From JBOHRN01 sp050732775 (GTDB lineage: Bacteria; Gemmatimonadota; Gemmatimonadetes; Longimicrobiales; Longimicrobiaceae), in assembly GCA_050732775.1 (NCBI GenBank), contig JBOHRN010000035.1, positions 1 through 45,801 on the forward strand: 45,801 bases of DNA, written 5' to 3'. The notes under the pieces were generated by a model. It worked only from the letters and a program-made list of their open reading frames with translations, did not search any database and was not told the DNA's origin. Both the position numbers and the translations under genes were made by a program. Each line of letters opens with the position of its first letter. Position 1 is the stretch's first letter. Shown here piece after piece: positions 15,395 to 23,205 of this stretch.

Positions 15395-16623
15395 TAAACT
15401 TGCTTCGGCGCCCGCTCCTCCTCGCCTCAACCGCCCTTCTCGCCGGCTGCGCCCCGGGCACGGCGCCCCCCTCCGGCCAGCTTTTCGGCTACCAGCTGCC
15501 GGGCCGCTTCGAGGTGGTGGGCCGCGGCCCGGTGACCGACACCCACACCTCGGACTTATGGGTGTTTACCGGAGTGGACGGCCGCGACTACGCCTATACG
15601 GGGACCTGGGGGGCTTGCCCGGGGTGCTTCGGCGACCGCATGTACGCCTGGGACGTAACCGACCCGTCCGACCCGGTACTCACCGACTCGGTCATGGTCG
15701 ACGCGCGCCGGGTCAATGACGTCAAGGTCAACGCCGCGGGCACCGTGGCGGTGATTACCCGCGAGGGAGCGTCGAGCCGCCGCAACGGGCTGGTGGTGCT
15801 CGACCTCTCCGATCCGGCCCACCCCGAGATCGCCTCCAACTACTTCGAGACGCTGACGGGCGGGGTCCACAACACCTTCATCGAGGGAGAGCTGGTGTAC
15901 GCGGTCCACAACGGAACCGCGGATGTGCACATCATCGACATCTCCGACCCCGAGAACCCGGAGGAGGTGGGGCGGTGGGGGCTTCCCGTCCGGGATGGCA
16001 AGTATCTGCATGACGTGTGGGTGGAAGACGGCTTCGCCTACCTTTCCTACTGGGACGACGGACTCGTCATCCTGGACGTGGGCGATGGCCTCGCGGGAGG
16101 TGCCCCCACCGAGCCTCAGCTGGTCAGCCAGTACAGCTACCAAACCCAATGGCAAGGACAGAGTTACGGCAATACCCACGTGGCCTTCCCCTATACCAAC
16201 CAGGCGGGCAGGAAGTACGTCTTCGTGGGCGACGAGATCTTTCCCGCCGAATGGGATCCGCTGGCCAAAGTGGTACCCGGCGGTTACGTACACGTGATCG
16301 ACGTCTCCGACCCCGAGAGCCCCATCGAGGTGGCGTGGTACGAGGTGCCGGGCGCGGGGGTTCACAACTTGTGGGCGGAGGACGACTTGCTCTACACCGC
16401 TTACTACAACGCCGGGCTCCGAGTCGTGGACGTGTCGGGCGAGTTGCAAGGCGACCTGCGCGCCCAGGGCCGCGAACTGGCGGTGCTCGCCACCAGCGAC
16501 GAGGACGCTTTCATGGACGACGCCCCCTTTGCCTGGGGACCGCAGCTGTTCCAGGGGTTGATGTTCGTGTCCGACTTCAACTCGGGGCTGTGGGTGACCC
16601 GCGCGGTCTTGCCGGAGCGGTAA
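15391..16623 (+). CDS. LVIVD-repeat beta-propeller lipoprotein
   Basis: A 410-residue protein. ATG 15391 overlaps the transporter stop and starts a lipoprotein signal peptide (RPLLLASTALLAGC, lipobox Cys at about residue 23), giving an exported anchored protein. The body repeats a blade pattern: RMYAWDVTDPSDPVL, LVVLDLSDPAHPEI, VHIIDISDPENPEEV, LVILDVGDG, VHVIDVSDPESPIEVAWYEV and LRVVDVSGEL. This is the LVIVD/choice-of-anchor propeller type. His residues recur before blades (GGVHNTF, YLHDVW, GVHNLW). Binding partner and function are unknown; coupling to an Na+ symporter may be fortuitous or mark a substrate-capture role. Confidence 0.85.
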   Translation: MINLLRRPLLLASTALLAGCAPGTAPPSGQLFGYQLPGRFEVVGRGPVTDTHTSDLWVFTGVDGRDYAYTGTWGACPGCFGDRMYAWDVTDPSDPVLTDSVMVDARRVNDVKVNAAGTVAVITREGASSRRNGLVVLDLSDPAHPEIASNYFETLTGGVHNTFIEGELVYAVHNGTADVHIIDISDPENPEEVGRWGLPVRDGKYLHDVWVEDGFAYLSYWDDGLVILDVGDGLAGGAPTEPQLVSQYSYQTQWQGQSYGNTHVAFPYTNQAGRKYVFVGDEIFPAEWDPLAKVVPGGYVHVIDVSDPESPIEVAWYEVPGAGVHNLWAEDDLLYTAYYNAGLRVVDVSGELQGDLRAQGRELAVLATSDEDAFMDDAPFAWGPQLFQGLMFVSDFNSGLWVTRAVLPER

Positions 16624-16707
16624 GAGATTCTTTTTGCCGCGATCACGAGCAAGCCGGGCTGGTGGAGGCGCCACCCGCGTGCGCTTTCGGCTCTTCCCGT
16701 ATAGGTT

Positions 16708-17460
16708 GTGGGTATGGACTTCGGCGAATTCGAGCGGCGGGCTCGGGCCGTGTTCGAACGCATACCCCACGAGTACCGGGAGGGGGTGGACGGACTCTCG
16801 GTGGTGGCCAAAGCGCAACCACACCCCACCCTCCCGGACGTTTGGACGCTGGGGGAGTGCCGTAGCGAGGCGTACCCTTCCGACTTCGGGGGGCCGCAAA
16901 CCACCCGCTCCCTGGTGCTCCTCTACCACGGCTCGTTCGAGCGGGTCGCGGCCGGACCCGGGGCGTTCGATTGGGAGGAAGAGATCTGGCAGACCGTCAC
17001 CCACGAGATCCGCCACCATCTGGAGTGGCTGGCCCGGGAGGACGGTCTGGAGGTCGAGGACTACGTCAACGACCAGAACTTTGCCCGCCGGGCCGGAGAA
17101 GGGTTCGACCCTGGCTTTTACCTGCGGGGCGAACCGTTGGCCGAGGGCGTGTACCGGGTGGGAGACGACGTGTTCCTGGAGCGGGCACACCGGCGACACG
17201 AGCCGCCCGGCCAGGAGCCGCTCACCTTACGGTGGCGGGGAAGGGAGGTCGCGGTGCCTTGGCCCGACCCTCTCGAAGACGTCCACTATCTGGTGGTGGA
17301 GGGGGTGGAGGAACAAGGCGGCGAGCTGGTCCTGGTGCTCCGGCGCGAGCTTAGCGCGTGGCAGGGGTTGCGGCAAGCTCTGCTGGGGAGCGGACCTTCG
17401 CTGGGGGAGTCATGGCCAAAGAGTCCAAAGCAAAGAAGAAAAAGCGCATGGAAGAGGTGA
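16708..17460 (+). CDS. Zincin-like metallopeptidase family protein
   Basis: A 250-residue protein (GTG 16708; ATG 16714 is also possible). An HExxH zinc motif occurs in IWQTVTHEIRHHLEWLA (HEIRH), preceded by the strand SLVLLYHGSFERV. This combination matches small zincins of the minimal metalloprotease (Zincin_1) type, often annotated only as metallopeptidase family protein. The C-terminal half (from about residue 125) is a beta-rich extension not typical of the minimal family. The last 49 bases overlap nth, and its final residues (Lys/Arg-rich) come from that overlap. No signal peptide, so probably cytoplasmic. Substrate unknown. Confidence 0.75.
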   Translation: MGMDFGEFERRARAVFERIPHEYREGVDGLSVVAKAQPHPTLPDVWTLGECRSEAYPSDFGGPQTTRSLVLLYHGSFERVAAGPGAFDWEEEIWQTVTHEIRHHLEWLAREDGLEVEDYVNDQNFARRAGEGFDPGFYLRGEPLAEGVYRVGDDVFLERAHRRHEPPGQEPLTLRWRGREVAVPWPDPLEDVHYLVVEGVEEQGGELVLVLRRELSAWQGLRQALLGSGPSLGESWPKSPKQRRKSAWKR

Positions 17461-18074
17461 TCGCGCGGCTCAAAGGGGAGTACCCCGACAGCCGCTGCTC
17501 GCTCGACCACCGCTCGCCGCTCCAGCTGCTGGTGGCCACCATCCTCTCGGCCCAGTGCACCGACGCCTTGGTCAACAAAGTCACTCCCGAGCTCTTTCGC
17601 CGTTACCAGGAGCCATCGGATTACGCCGCTGCCACCCAAGCGGAGATGGAAGAGCAGCTCCGGTCGGTAAATTTTTACCGGGGTAAAGCCAGATCATTGA
17701 TCGGCGTTGGCCGGGCCTTGGAGAAGGAGCATGGCGGCCGGGTTCCCGCTAGCGTGGAGCAGCTCACCGCGCTTCCCGGCGTGGGCCGCAAGACCGCCAA
17801 CGTGGTGCTGGGAACGGCGTTCGGCGTAGCCGACGGGGTGGTCGTCGACACGCACGTCAAGCGCATCACCAACCGGCTCGCTTTCACCCGCAACAGCGAC
17901 CCTGACAAGGTAGAAAATGACCTCTTGCCGCTGGTGCCGGAGGATGAACGGGTCTCCTTTACGCATCGCATGATCGACCACGGCCGGGCGGTGTGCATCG
18001 GCCGCAAGCCCCGCTGCGGCCAGTGCGTACTACTCGAGCTGTGCCCAACCGGACGCCAGAACCTCGCCGCCTGA
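17412..18074 (+). CDS. nth: Endonuclease III (DNA glycosylase/AP lyase)
   Basis: A 220-residue base-excision repair enzyme that removes oxidised pyrimidines and cleaves the abasic strand. ATG 17412 follows a GGGGGAG Shine-Dalgarno and opens with a Lys-rich tail (MAKESKAKKKKRM). The helix-hairpin-helix is LPGVGRKTANVV with catalytic Lys127; catalytic Asp146 is in VVDTHVKR. The [4Fe-4S] ligands Cys195, Cys202, Cys205 and Cys211 show the exact Cx6Cx2Cx5C spacing. It overlaps the zincin gene by 49 bases. One base separates its stop from the GTG of asnS. Confidence 0.96.
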   Translation: MAKESKAKKKKRMEEVIARLKGEYPDSRCSLDHRSPLQLLVATILSAQCTDALVNKVTPELFRRYQEPSDYAAATQAEMEEQLRSVNFYRGKARSLIGVGRALEKEHGGRVPASVEQLTALPGVGRKTANVVLGTAFGVADGVVVDTHVKRITNRLAFTRNSDPDKVENDLLPLVPEDERVSFTHRMIDHGRAVCIGRKPRCGQCVLLELCPTGRQNLAA

Positions 18075-18075
18075 G

Positions 18076-19509
18076 GTGACCGCCACCGAGACCGCCGCCG
18101 CCACCGTCGCCCCCGTGGTCCGCGTCGCCGACGTACTCGCGGGTCGTCACCAGCCCGGCTCCGAGGTCACTGTTCGGGGTTGGGTGCGCACCCGCCGCGA
18201 CTCCAAGGCCGGACTATCATTCATCCACTTGCACGACGGGTCGTGCTTCGACCCCGTCCAGGTGGTTGCTAGCCGGGACCTCCCCAACTACCAGAGCGAG
18301 GTCCAGCGGCTCACCTCCGGATGTTCGGTGATCGCCACCGGCGAGTTGGTGGAATCGCCCGGCAAGGGGCAGCCGGTCGAGATGCGCGCCCGTCGGCTCG
18401 AGGTCGTAGGGTTGGTGGACAACCCGGAGACGTACCCGATCCAGCCCAAGCGGCACTCCTTCGAGTATCTGCGCGAAGTGGCCCACCTCCGCCCGCGTAC
18501 CAACACCTTCGGCGCGATCGCCAGGGTGCGCCACTCTCTCTCGCGAGCTATCCACCGCTTCTTCCACCAGCGGGGGTTCTACTGGATCCACACCCCCATC
18601 ATCACCAGTAGCGACGCCGAGGGTGCCGGGGAGATGTTCAGGGTCTCGACCCTCGACCTGGCCAACCTTCCGTGCGACCGGTCGGGAGCGGTGGATTTCT
18701 CCCAAGACTTCTTCGGCCGGCCAGCCGGACTCACCGTCTCCGGCCAGCTCAACCTGGAGGCGTACTGCCTGGCACTCTCCCGGGTGTACACCTTCGGACC
18801 CACCTTCCGGGCCGAGAACTCGAACACCTCGCGCCACCTGTCCGAGTTCTGGATGGTCGAGCCCGAGATCGCCTTCGCCGGCCTGCACGACAACGCCGAC
18901 CTTGCAGAGACGTTTCTCAAATCCATCTTCCGCGCCCTGCTCGACGGGTGCCCGGACGATATGGCCTTCTTCGACGAGCGTATACTCAGGGGCGTGGTAG
19001 CGCGGCTGGAGCGGTTGGCAGACGCCAGCTTCGAGCGCATGGAGTACGGTGACGCCGTGCGGGCGCTGGAGAACTCCGGCAAGAGGTTCGACTTTCCCGT
19101 AGCGTGGGGGATGGACCTCCAGACCGAACACGAACGGTACCTGACCGAGGAGTTGGTCGGCGGGCCGGTAATAGTGCTGAACTACCCGAAGGAGATCAAG
19201 GCGTTTTACATGCGGCTCAACGACGACGGCCGCACCGTGGCGGCGATGGACGTGCTGGCACCCGGAATCGGCGAAATCATCGGTGGTTCCCAGCGCGAGG
19301 AACGGTTAGAGGTACTGGATGGGAGGATCAGGGAGTCCGGTTTGGACACCGGCTCCTACGGATGGTACCGCGATCTTCGCCGTTACGGCACCGTGCCCCA
19401 CGCCGGCTTCGGGCTGGGGTTGGAGCGGACCATCCAGTACGCCACCGGTATGGCCAACATCCGTGACGTGATCCCGTTTCCCCGCACTCCGGGGAGCGCC
19501 GACTTCTGA
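18076..19509 (+). CDS. asnS: Asparaginyl-tRNA synthetase
   Basis: A 477-residue class IIb synthetase charging tRNA-Asn. GTG 18076 lies one base after the nth stop. The N-terminal OB-fold anticodon domain (about 15-120) includes TVRGWVRTRRDSKAGLSFIH. The catalytic core follows: motif 1 region FFHQRGFYWIHTPIITSSDA, motif 2 GPTFRAENSNTSRHLSEFW and motif 3 GFGLGLERTIQY. The PETYPIQPKRHSFEYLREVA block and the short form of the enzyme fit AsnRS rather than AspRS, LysRS or the archaeal AspRS. Its presence suggests direct asparaginylation. Confidence 0.95.
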   Translation: MTATETAAATVAPVVRVADVLAGRHQPGSEVTVRGWVRTRRDSKAGLSFIHLHDGSCFDPVQVVASRDLPNYQSEVQRLTSGCSVIATGELVESPGKGQPVEMRARRLEVVGLVDNPETYPIQPKRHSFEYLREVAHLRPRTNTFGAIARVRHSLSRAIHRFFHQRGFYWIHTPIITSSDAEGAGEMFRVSTLDLANLPCDRSGAVDFSQDFFGRPAGLTVSGQLNLEAYCLALSRVYTFGPTFRAENSNTSRHLSEFWMVEPEIAFAGLHDNADLAETFLKSIFRALLDGCPDDMAFFDERILRGVVARLERLADASFERMEYGDAVRALENSGKRFDFPVAWGMDLQTEHERYLTEELVGGPVIVLNYPKEIKAFYMRLNDDGRTVAAMDVLAPGIGEIIGGSQREERLEVLDGRIRESGLDTGSYGWYRDLRRYGTVPHAGFGLGLERTIQYATGMANIRDVIPFPRTPGSADF

Positions 19510-19526
19510 GCCGAACCCAGCTCGCC

Positions 19527-20099
19527 ATGACCGACTCGCCAACTCGCAGCGACGCCCTAGCGCTGATGCACGAATACGTGCAGAGCAAATCTCTCCGCCG
19601 CCACATGTACGCGGTCGAAGCGGCCATGCGCGGCTACGCCCGCGACTTCGGGGAAGACCGGGAGCTTTTCGGGATCACCGGCCTGCTGCACGACTTTGAC
19701 TACGAACGGCACCCGGACGATCACCCGGTTCCAGGCGCCGGGGTTCTGCGCGACCGCGGCTACCCCGAGCAGCTGGTCACCGCCATCCTGGCCCACAACC
19801 CGCAGCGCACGGGGGTCAGGCCCGCTACCCTCCTGGACCGCACGTTGTACGCCTGCGACGAGATCACTGGGCTGATTACCGCCACCGCCCTAGTCCGGCC
19901 CTCCAAATCGGTGCGCGACCTGAAGGCGAAGTCTGTTCTCAAAAAGTACAAGGATAAGCAGTTTGCGGCGGGCGTAGACCGGGAGGAGCTCCAGTTGGGA
20001 GCTGAGCTTCTCGGTGTTGAGCTAGGCGACCACGTGGAGTTCGTAATCGGCGCCATGCGCGGGGTGGCCGGCGAGCTGGGGCTGGCCGGTACCGCCTAG
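19527..20099 (+). CDS. HD-domain phosphohydrolase-like protein
   Basis: A 190-residue protein starting at ATG 19527. The HD metal-binding motif is visible as LHDFDYERHPDDHP, preceded by RRHMYAVEAAMRGYARDFGE and followed by AHNPQRTG and DEITGLITATALVRPSKSV. This pattern is shared by a group of small HD hydrolases of unknown substrate found widely in bacteria. Catalysis of phosphate-ester hydrolysis is likely from the fold. It lies between asnS (17 bases) and kynA (9 bases) on the same strand. Confidence 0.85.
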   Translation: MTDSPTRSDALALMHEYVQSKSLRRHMYAVEAAMRGYARDFGEDRELFGITGLLHDFDYERHPDDHPVPGAGVLRDRGYPEQLVTAILAHNPQRTGVRPATLLDRTLYACDEITGLITATALVRPSKSVRDLKAKSVLKKYKDKQFAAGVDREELQLGAELLGVELGDHVEFVIGAMRGVAGELGLAGTA

Positions 20100-20108
20100 C
20101 GCGGCGTT

Positions 20109-20978
20109 ATGTCCAAGAAGCCACAGGCAGTACGCTTCGGGCTAGCGGAAAAGCGGGCGGAGAAGCTGAATTACGGCGGCTACCTAAAGGTCCCCGAGCT
20201 CGTCGCCCTGCAGGAGCTGCGTTCGGACCCGCCGCGGCACGATGAGACCCTCTTCATCATTATCCACCAGACTTACGAGCTCTGGTTCAAGCAGATCTTG
20301 CACGAGTTGGACGAGGTGGTGGCTCGCCTCGGGCGGGACGACGTGCTGGGCGCTCACCAGCTGCTGCGGCGCTCGGTCGAGATCGAGCGCGTGCTGATCC
20401 AGCAGATCGACGTCTTGGAGACGATGACGCCGGTCGACTTTCTCGCCTTTCGGGATCACCTGCGCCCGGCCAGCGGTTTTCAGTCGGCCCAGTTCCGGGA
20501 AATCGAGTTCCTCGCCGGTCTGAGGGATGCCAGCTATCTGGACAGCTTTCGCGCCGGGTCTACCGAATACGCACGGCTCTCGGAGCGGCTGGCGGCGCCC
20601 AGCTTGGGCGCGGGGTTCTACGCTCTGCTGCGCCGGCGCGGCTTCGACTTGCCGGAGGGCGCGGCCCAGACAAAGCCAGGGGAGCGAGCGGCCGGCGAGC
20701 TACGGCTCGCGGAGCTGGTGCGCCTTTACCGGGAGCAAGACCAACACCACGACCTTTTCCTTCTGGCGGAAGGTCTGGTAGACTTCGACGAACTGTTCTC
20801 GCTCTGGCGACTGCGGCACGTCAAGATGGTCGAGCGGGTAATCGGCCCGGTGCCCGGTACCGGGGGGAGCGAGGGCGCGGGCTACCTATGGAAGACGGTG
20901 GACAAGAAGTTCTTTCCGGAGCTGTGGGAGGTGCGCGGGCGGCTCAGTGAAAGCGCCGCCGACCGGCCGGCTCAGTGA
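20109..20978 (+). CDS. kynA: Tryptophan 2,3-dioxygenase
   Basis: A 289-residue heme enzyme that opens the indole ring of tryptophan to give N-formylkynurenine, the first step of the kynurenine route. The substrate-pocket His53 lies in FIIIHQTYELWFKQILHELD; the proximal heme ligand is probably His237 in LWRLRHVKMVERVIG. The conserved GTGGSEGAGYLW loop and the N-terminal NYGGYLKVPELVALQELRSD are present. Length matches bacterial TDOs. The stop codon lies inside a 28-bp tandem duplication that shifts the frame, so the C-terminal tail (RLSESAADRPAQ) is altered compared with the single-copy form. No kynurenine-pathway partner is in the window. Confidence 0.95.
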   Translation: MSKKPQAVRFGLAEKRAEKLNYGGYLKVPELVALQELRSDPPRHDETLFIIIHQTYELWFKQILHELDEVVARLGRDDVLGAHQLLRRSVEIERVLIQQIDVLETMTPVDFLAFRDHLRPASGFQSAQFREIEFLAGLRDASYLDSFRAGSTEYARLSERLAAPSLGAGFYALLRRRGFDLPEGAAQTKPGERAAGELRLAELVRLYREQDQHHDLFLLAEGLVDFDELFSLWRLRHVKMVERVIGPVPGTGGSEGAGYLWKTVDKKFFPELWEVRGRLSESAADRPAQ

Positions 20979-20996
20979 AAGCGCCGCCGACCGGCC
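20941..20996 (+). repeat. Perfect 28-bp tandem duplication at the kynA stop
   Basis: Bases 20941-20968 are repeated exactly at 20969-20996, and the first 6 bases of a third copy follow. The unit begins GGCTCAGTGAAAGCG. Because 28 is not a multiple of 3, the second copy is read in a new frame and supplies the present kynA stop (20976-20978). With a single copy the protein would instead end AHGARGIVA. Confidence 0.97.
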
Positions 20997-21061
20997 GGCT
21001 CATGGAGCGCGGGGTATCGTGGCGTGAGCCTAGGTTCCTTTAACGACAGAGGAGGTTTGAC

Positions 21062-21172
21062 ATGGAGACGTCCGGGTGGGTCACTTTCATCGTCATCGCC
21101 GGAGTGGTGTGGGGGGGATTTCTCTTCCTGCTGGCAACCGCCTTTCGCAAGGAGGGGCGAAAGCGGGGGTAA
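21062..21172 (+). CDS. 36-residue membrane peptide, MetS-like
   Basis: ATG 21062 with an AGGAGG Shine-Dalgarno at 21050-21055. The product is METSGWVTFIVIAGVVWGGF, then LFLLATAFRKEGRKRG: a single transmembrane helix with a VVWGGF core and a positively charged tail. The pattern (short, one helix, WGG near its end, basic C-terminus) resembles MetS-type small subunits that accompany NSS amino-acid carriers. The NSS carrier in this window is 6 kb upstream, so pairing is a guess. It ends 2 bases from the convergent recX stop. Confidence 0.65.
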   Translation: METSGWVTFIVIAGVVWGGFLFLLATAFRKEGRKRG

Positions 21173-21174
21173 GC

Positions 21175-21852
21175 TTACTCCGGCTCGCCCAAACGCTCGT
21201 CACAAACAGCGCGGATCGCCTCGGGATCAAAGCCGCGCCGGGCCAGGTAACCGTAAAGCCGTCGGCGGGCACGGAGCGGATCCTCGCCCCCGCGCTGGCG
21301 CCACTTGGTGGCTGCCCGCCGGCATAGCTCGAGCTGCACGCCTTCTTCTCGGGAAAAGACCTCGTCCACCACCCCGTCGGCCACCTCTCGGTCTACCCCC
21401 TCGGCCCGCAACTCGTCCTTGAGCCTGCGCCGGCCGCTGGGCCGGAAGCGGAGTCGGTCCCGCACCAGGGCCTCGGCAAAGGCGCGGTCGTCGAGGAGCC
21501 CCGCCGACTCCAGCCGCTCCAGCGCCCACTCGCTAGCTTCGCCGCCGAAGCCCTTTTCCCGTAGCCGCCGGGCCAGCCCGGCGCGGCTCCTGGCGCGGTG
21601 CGCCAGCAGCCGAAGGGCGGCTTCGCGCGCCCGCCACCGCTCTGCTTCCCGCTCCAGCTCCCCGAGCCGCTCTTCGTCGAGATGGTCCCCCATACGCAGG
21701 CCGGCTTCGGCCACCACGGCCGCGGGCAGCAGGGCGCGGGGCTCGCCGTTCAGGTGGAGCTCGATTCGGCTGGAACGGGGTGAAGGGCGGCGTAGCGCGG
21801 TGATCTTCACAAACCGGGGAAAATTGTGTACAATTGAACCGCCTTGAGCCAT
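21175..21852 (-). CDS. recX: Recombination regulator RecX
   Basis: A 225-residue helical protein that modulates RecA filaments. Repeated three-helix units are visible: RLLAHRARSRAGLARRLREK, then ALERLESAGLLDDRAFAEAL; FRPSGRRRLKDELRAEGV; and RRLYGYLARRGFDPEAIRAV. ATG 21852 is used here; GTG 21810 is an alternative that would place the inverted repeat AATTGT-GT-ACAATT (21822-21835) upstream of the gene. Unlike the usual arrangement, recA is not next to it; a divergent NlpC/P60 gene is. Confidence 0.88.
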   Translation of the reverse strand: MAQGGSIVHNFPRFVKITALRRPSPRSSRIELHLNGEPRALLPAAVVAEAGLRMGDHLDEERLGELEREAERWRAREAALRLLAHRARSRAGLARRLREKGFGGEASEWALERLESAGLLDDRAFAEALVRDRLRFRPSGRRRLKDELRAEGVDREVADGVVDEVFSREEGVQLELCRRAATKWRQRGGEDPLRARRRLYGYLARRGFDPEAIRAVCDERLGEPE

Positions 21853-21935
21853 CCGTCCACCCAGGCCGGTCCAGGTGATACCATGAACGGATCAATCTGC
21901 CGCTTCAAACCGCTCCCGTCGAGCCCGGGATCGCG

Positions 21936-23030
21936 GTGAGGGAAGGGACGAACAGCCACGTTCCGGTGGTTAGTAATGGTCCGACCAAGCGCGTGGAGGC
22001 GTTGGTGGAGAGGTTGCGCGAGCGCTTCGCGCCCGACCCCCGGCTGTCGGTGTTTGACGTGGGCGTGGTTCCGGAGCAGGGGGCGTTGCGAATCTTCGGC
22101 GGCGTCTCCGATCGCGTCGCGCTAGGGGCGCTGGAGCGGGGCGTGGCGGGCCTGGGGCTCGCTGTCCCGGTCCGCAACGAGACCGTTCTGCTGCCCGACG
22201 CCCGCTTGTCCGGACGGGAACACGCGGTGGTGAGCGCGACGGTGGCGCCCATGCTCCTCTTCCCGGAGGTGTGCGAACCCCAGGTGTCACAGGTGGTCAT
22301 GGGGAACCGGGTGCGGCTGTTGAGGCGCTACCAGCGCTGGTACCAGTGCCGGAGCCAGGACGGCTACCCCGGCTGGATCCACCGCGGCTACCTAAAACTC
22401 CCCGCTACCACCGGCACCGGTGACGGAGGTGGAGGTGACGGCCACTCCGAATTGCTCATCTCCCTGGGGGCCGGGATGAGTGGGAAGGGAGAGGAACCGG
22501 CCGGCTTTCTTCCCTGGGGGGCGCTGGTACGAAAGGGGCAGGGTGGCGCCGTCCTGCTCCCGGACGGGCGTGAAGTGAGGGCCGAGGGCGTGCTCATACC
22601 GGCGAGGGAGCGGGCTGCGCTCTACCCGGCGCGGGGCGGGGCCGTGGCCGCGAGTGCGGCTTGGTGGTTGGGCGCCCCGTATTTGTGGGGGGGAGTGACC
22701 CCCGCCGGGGTGGACTGTTCGGGGCTGGTACAGGCCCTCTTCCGGCTCCACGGGGTGGAGCTACCCCGCGACTCGGACCAGCAGGTCGAGTGCGGAGAGC
22801 CGGTCGACCCCGGACCAGGGTTCTCGGCGCTGCAGCCCGGGGACCTACTCTTCTTCGCCGAGGAACCGGACCTGGTCATTACCCACGTCACCATCTCCGA
22901 GGGGGGCTCCCACGTGATCCACTCATCGCTGGGCAACGGCGGTGTGCGCCGCAACGATCTGGCCGGAGATCTGGACTTCGAGCGGGAGCTGGCGCGCATC
23001 TTCGTGTGCGCAAGACGGGTGGCGGGGTAG
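21936..23030 (+). CDS. NlpC/P60 cell-wall endopeptidase with SH3 and BON-like regions
   Basis: A 364-residue protein (GTG 21936; GTG 21966 is possible). Residues about 18-87 look like a BON-type fold (ERFAPDPRLSVFDVGVVPEQ, GALRIFGGVSD, VPVRNETVLLP). One or two SH3-like modules follow (ALLFPE-type strand; YQRWYQCRSQDGYPGWIHRG; KGQGGAVLLPDGREV). The NlpC/P60 domain starts near 235: nucleophile Cys261 in GVDCSGLVQALFR, His317 in ITHVTI and His329 in VIHSS complete the triad. Such enzymes cut stem-peptide bonds in peptidoglycan. No signal peptide is visible, so export route or a cytoplasmic recycling role is open. Confidence 0.85.
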   Translation: MREGTNSHVPVVSNGPTKRVEALVERLRERFAPDPRLSVFDVGVVPEQGALRIFGGVSDRVALGALERGVAGLGLAVPVRNETVLLPDARLSGREHAVVSATVAPMLLFPEVCEPQVSQVVMGNRVRLLRRYQRWYQCRSQDGYPGWIHRGYLKLPATTGTGDGGGGDGHSELLISLGAGMSGKGEEPAGFLPWGALVRKGQGGAVLLPDGREVRAEGVLIPARERAALYPARGGAVAASAAWWLGAPYLWGGVTPAGVDCSGLVQALFRLHGVELPRDSDQQVECGEPVDPGPGFSALQPGDLLFFAEEPDLVITHVTISEGGSHVIHSSLGNGGVRRNDLAGDLDFERELARIFVCARRVAG

Positions 23031-23205
23031 TGAAAGCTCGACCAGTGTGGTGTATCCCCGGCCGGTCGCGCAGGTGCTTGTTGGAGGTGAGTGCGCTCGA
23101 TCCGGCCCGGTTGAGGTCAAAGATTTTCAGCGGGAGGAGATTGAGGCGGCGCAAGAACTCGGGGTTAAAGCTGCCGAAGAATTTCGGTGACCTGGTTTAC
23201 AGCTC
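23031..23205 (-). other. Convergent gap with a protein-like stretch, possible gene remnant
   Basis: This 175-base gap separates the NlpC and dacB stops. Read on the minus strand it stays open and looks more like a protein than chance would suggest: KFFGSFNPEFLRRLNLLPLK, then IFDLNRAGSSALTSNKHLRD. No good start or Shine-Dalgarno is visible and I do not recognise it. A small hairpin (CCGAA-GAAT-TTCGG, 23174-23187) is also present but lacks a T-tract. Confidence 0.35.

Noticed and set aside
15556..17199. Long open frame on the minus strand opposite the propeller and zincin genes
   Set aside because: Its translation has no domain pattern, and the plus strand encodes clear LVIVD repeats and an HEIRH motif; it is an antisense shadow typical of GC-rich DNA.
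20941..20996. Start of a CRISPR array
   Set aside because: Two directly adjacent copies with no spacer; no cas genes and no further repeats. It is a tandem duplication.
21822..21835. Inverted repeat AATTGT-GT-ACAATT as an SOS operator for recX
   Set aside because: It does not match known LexA boxes and lies inside the coding region if ATG 21852 is the start; kept only as a note under recX.
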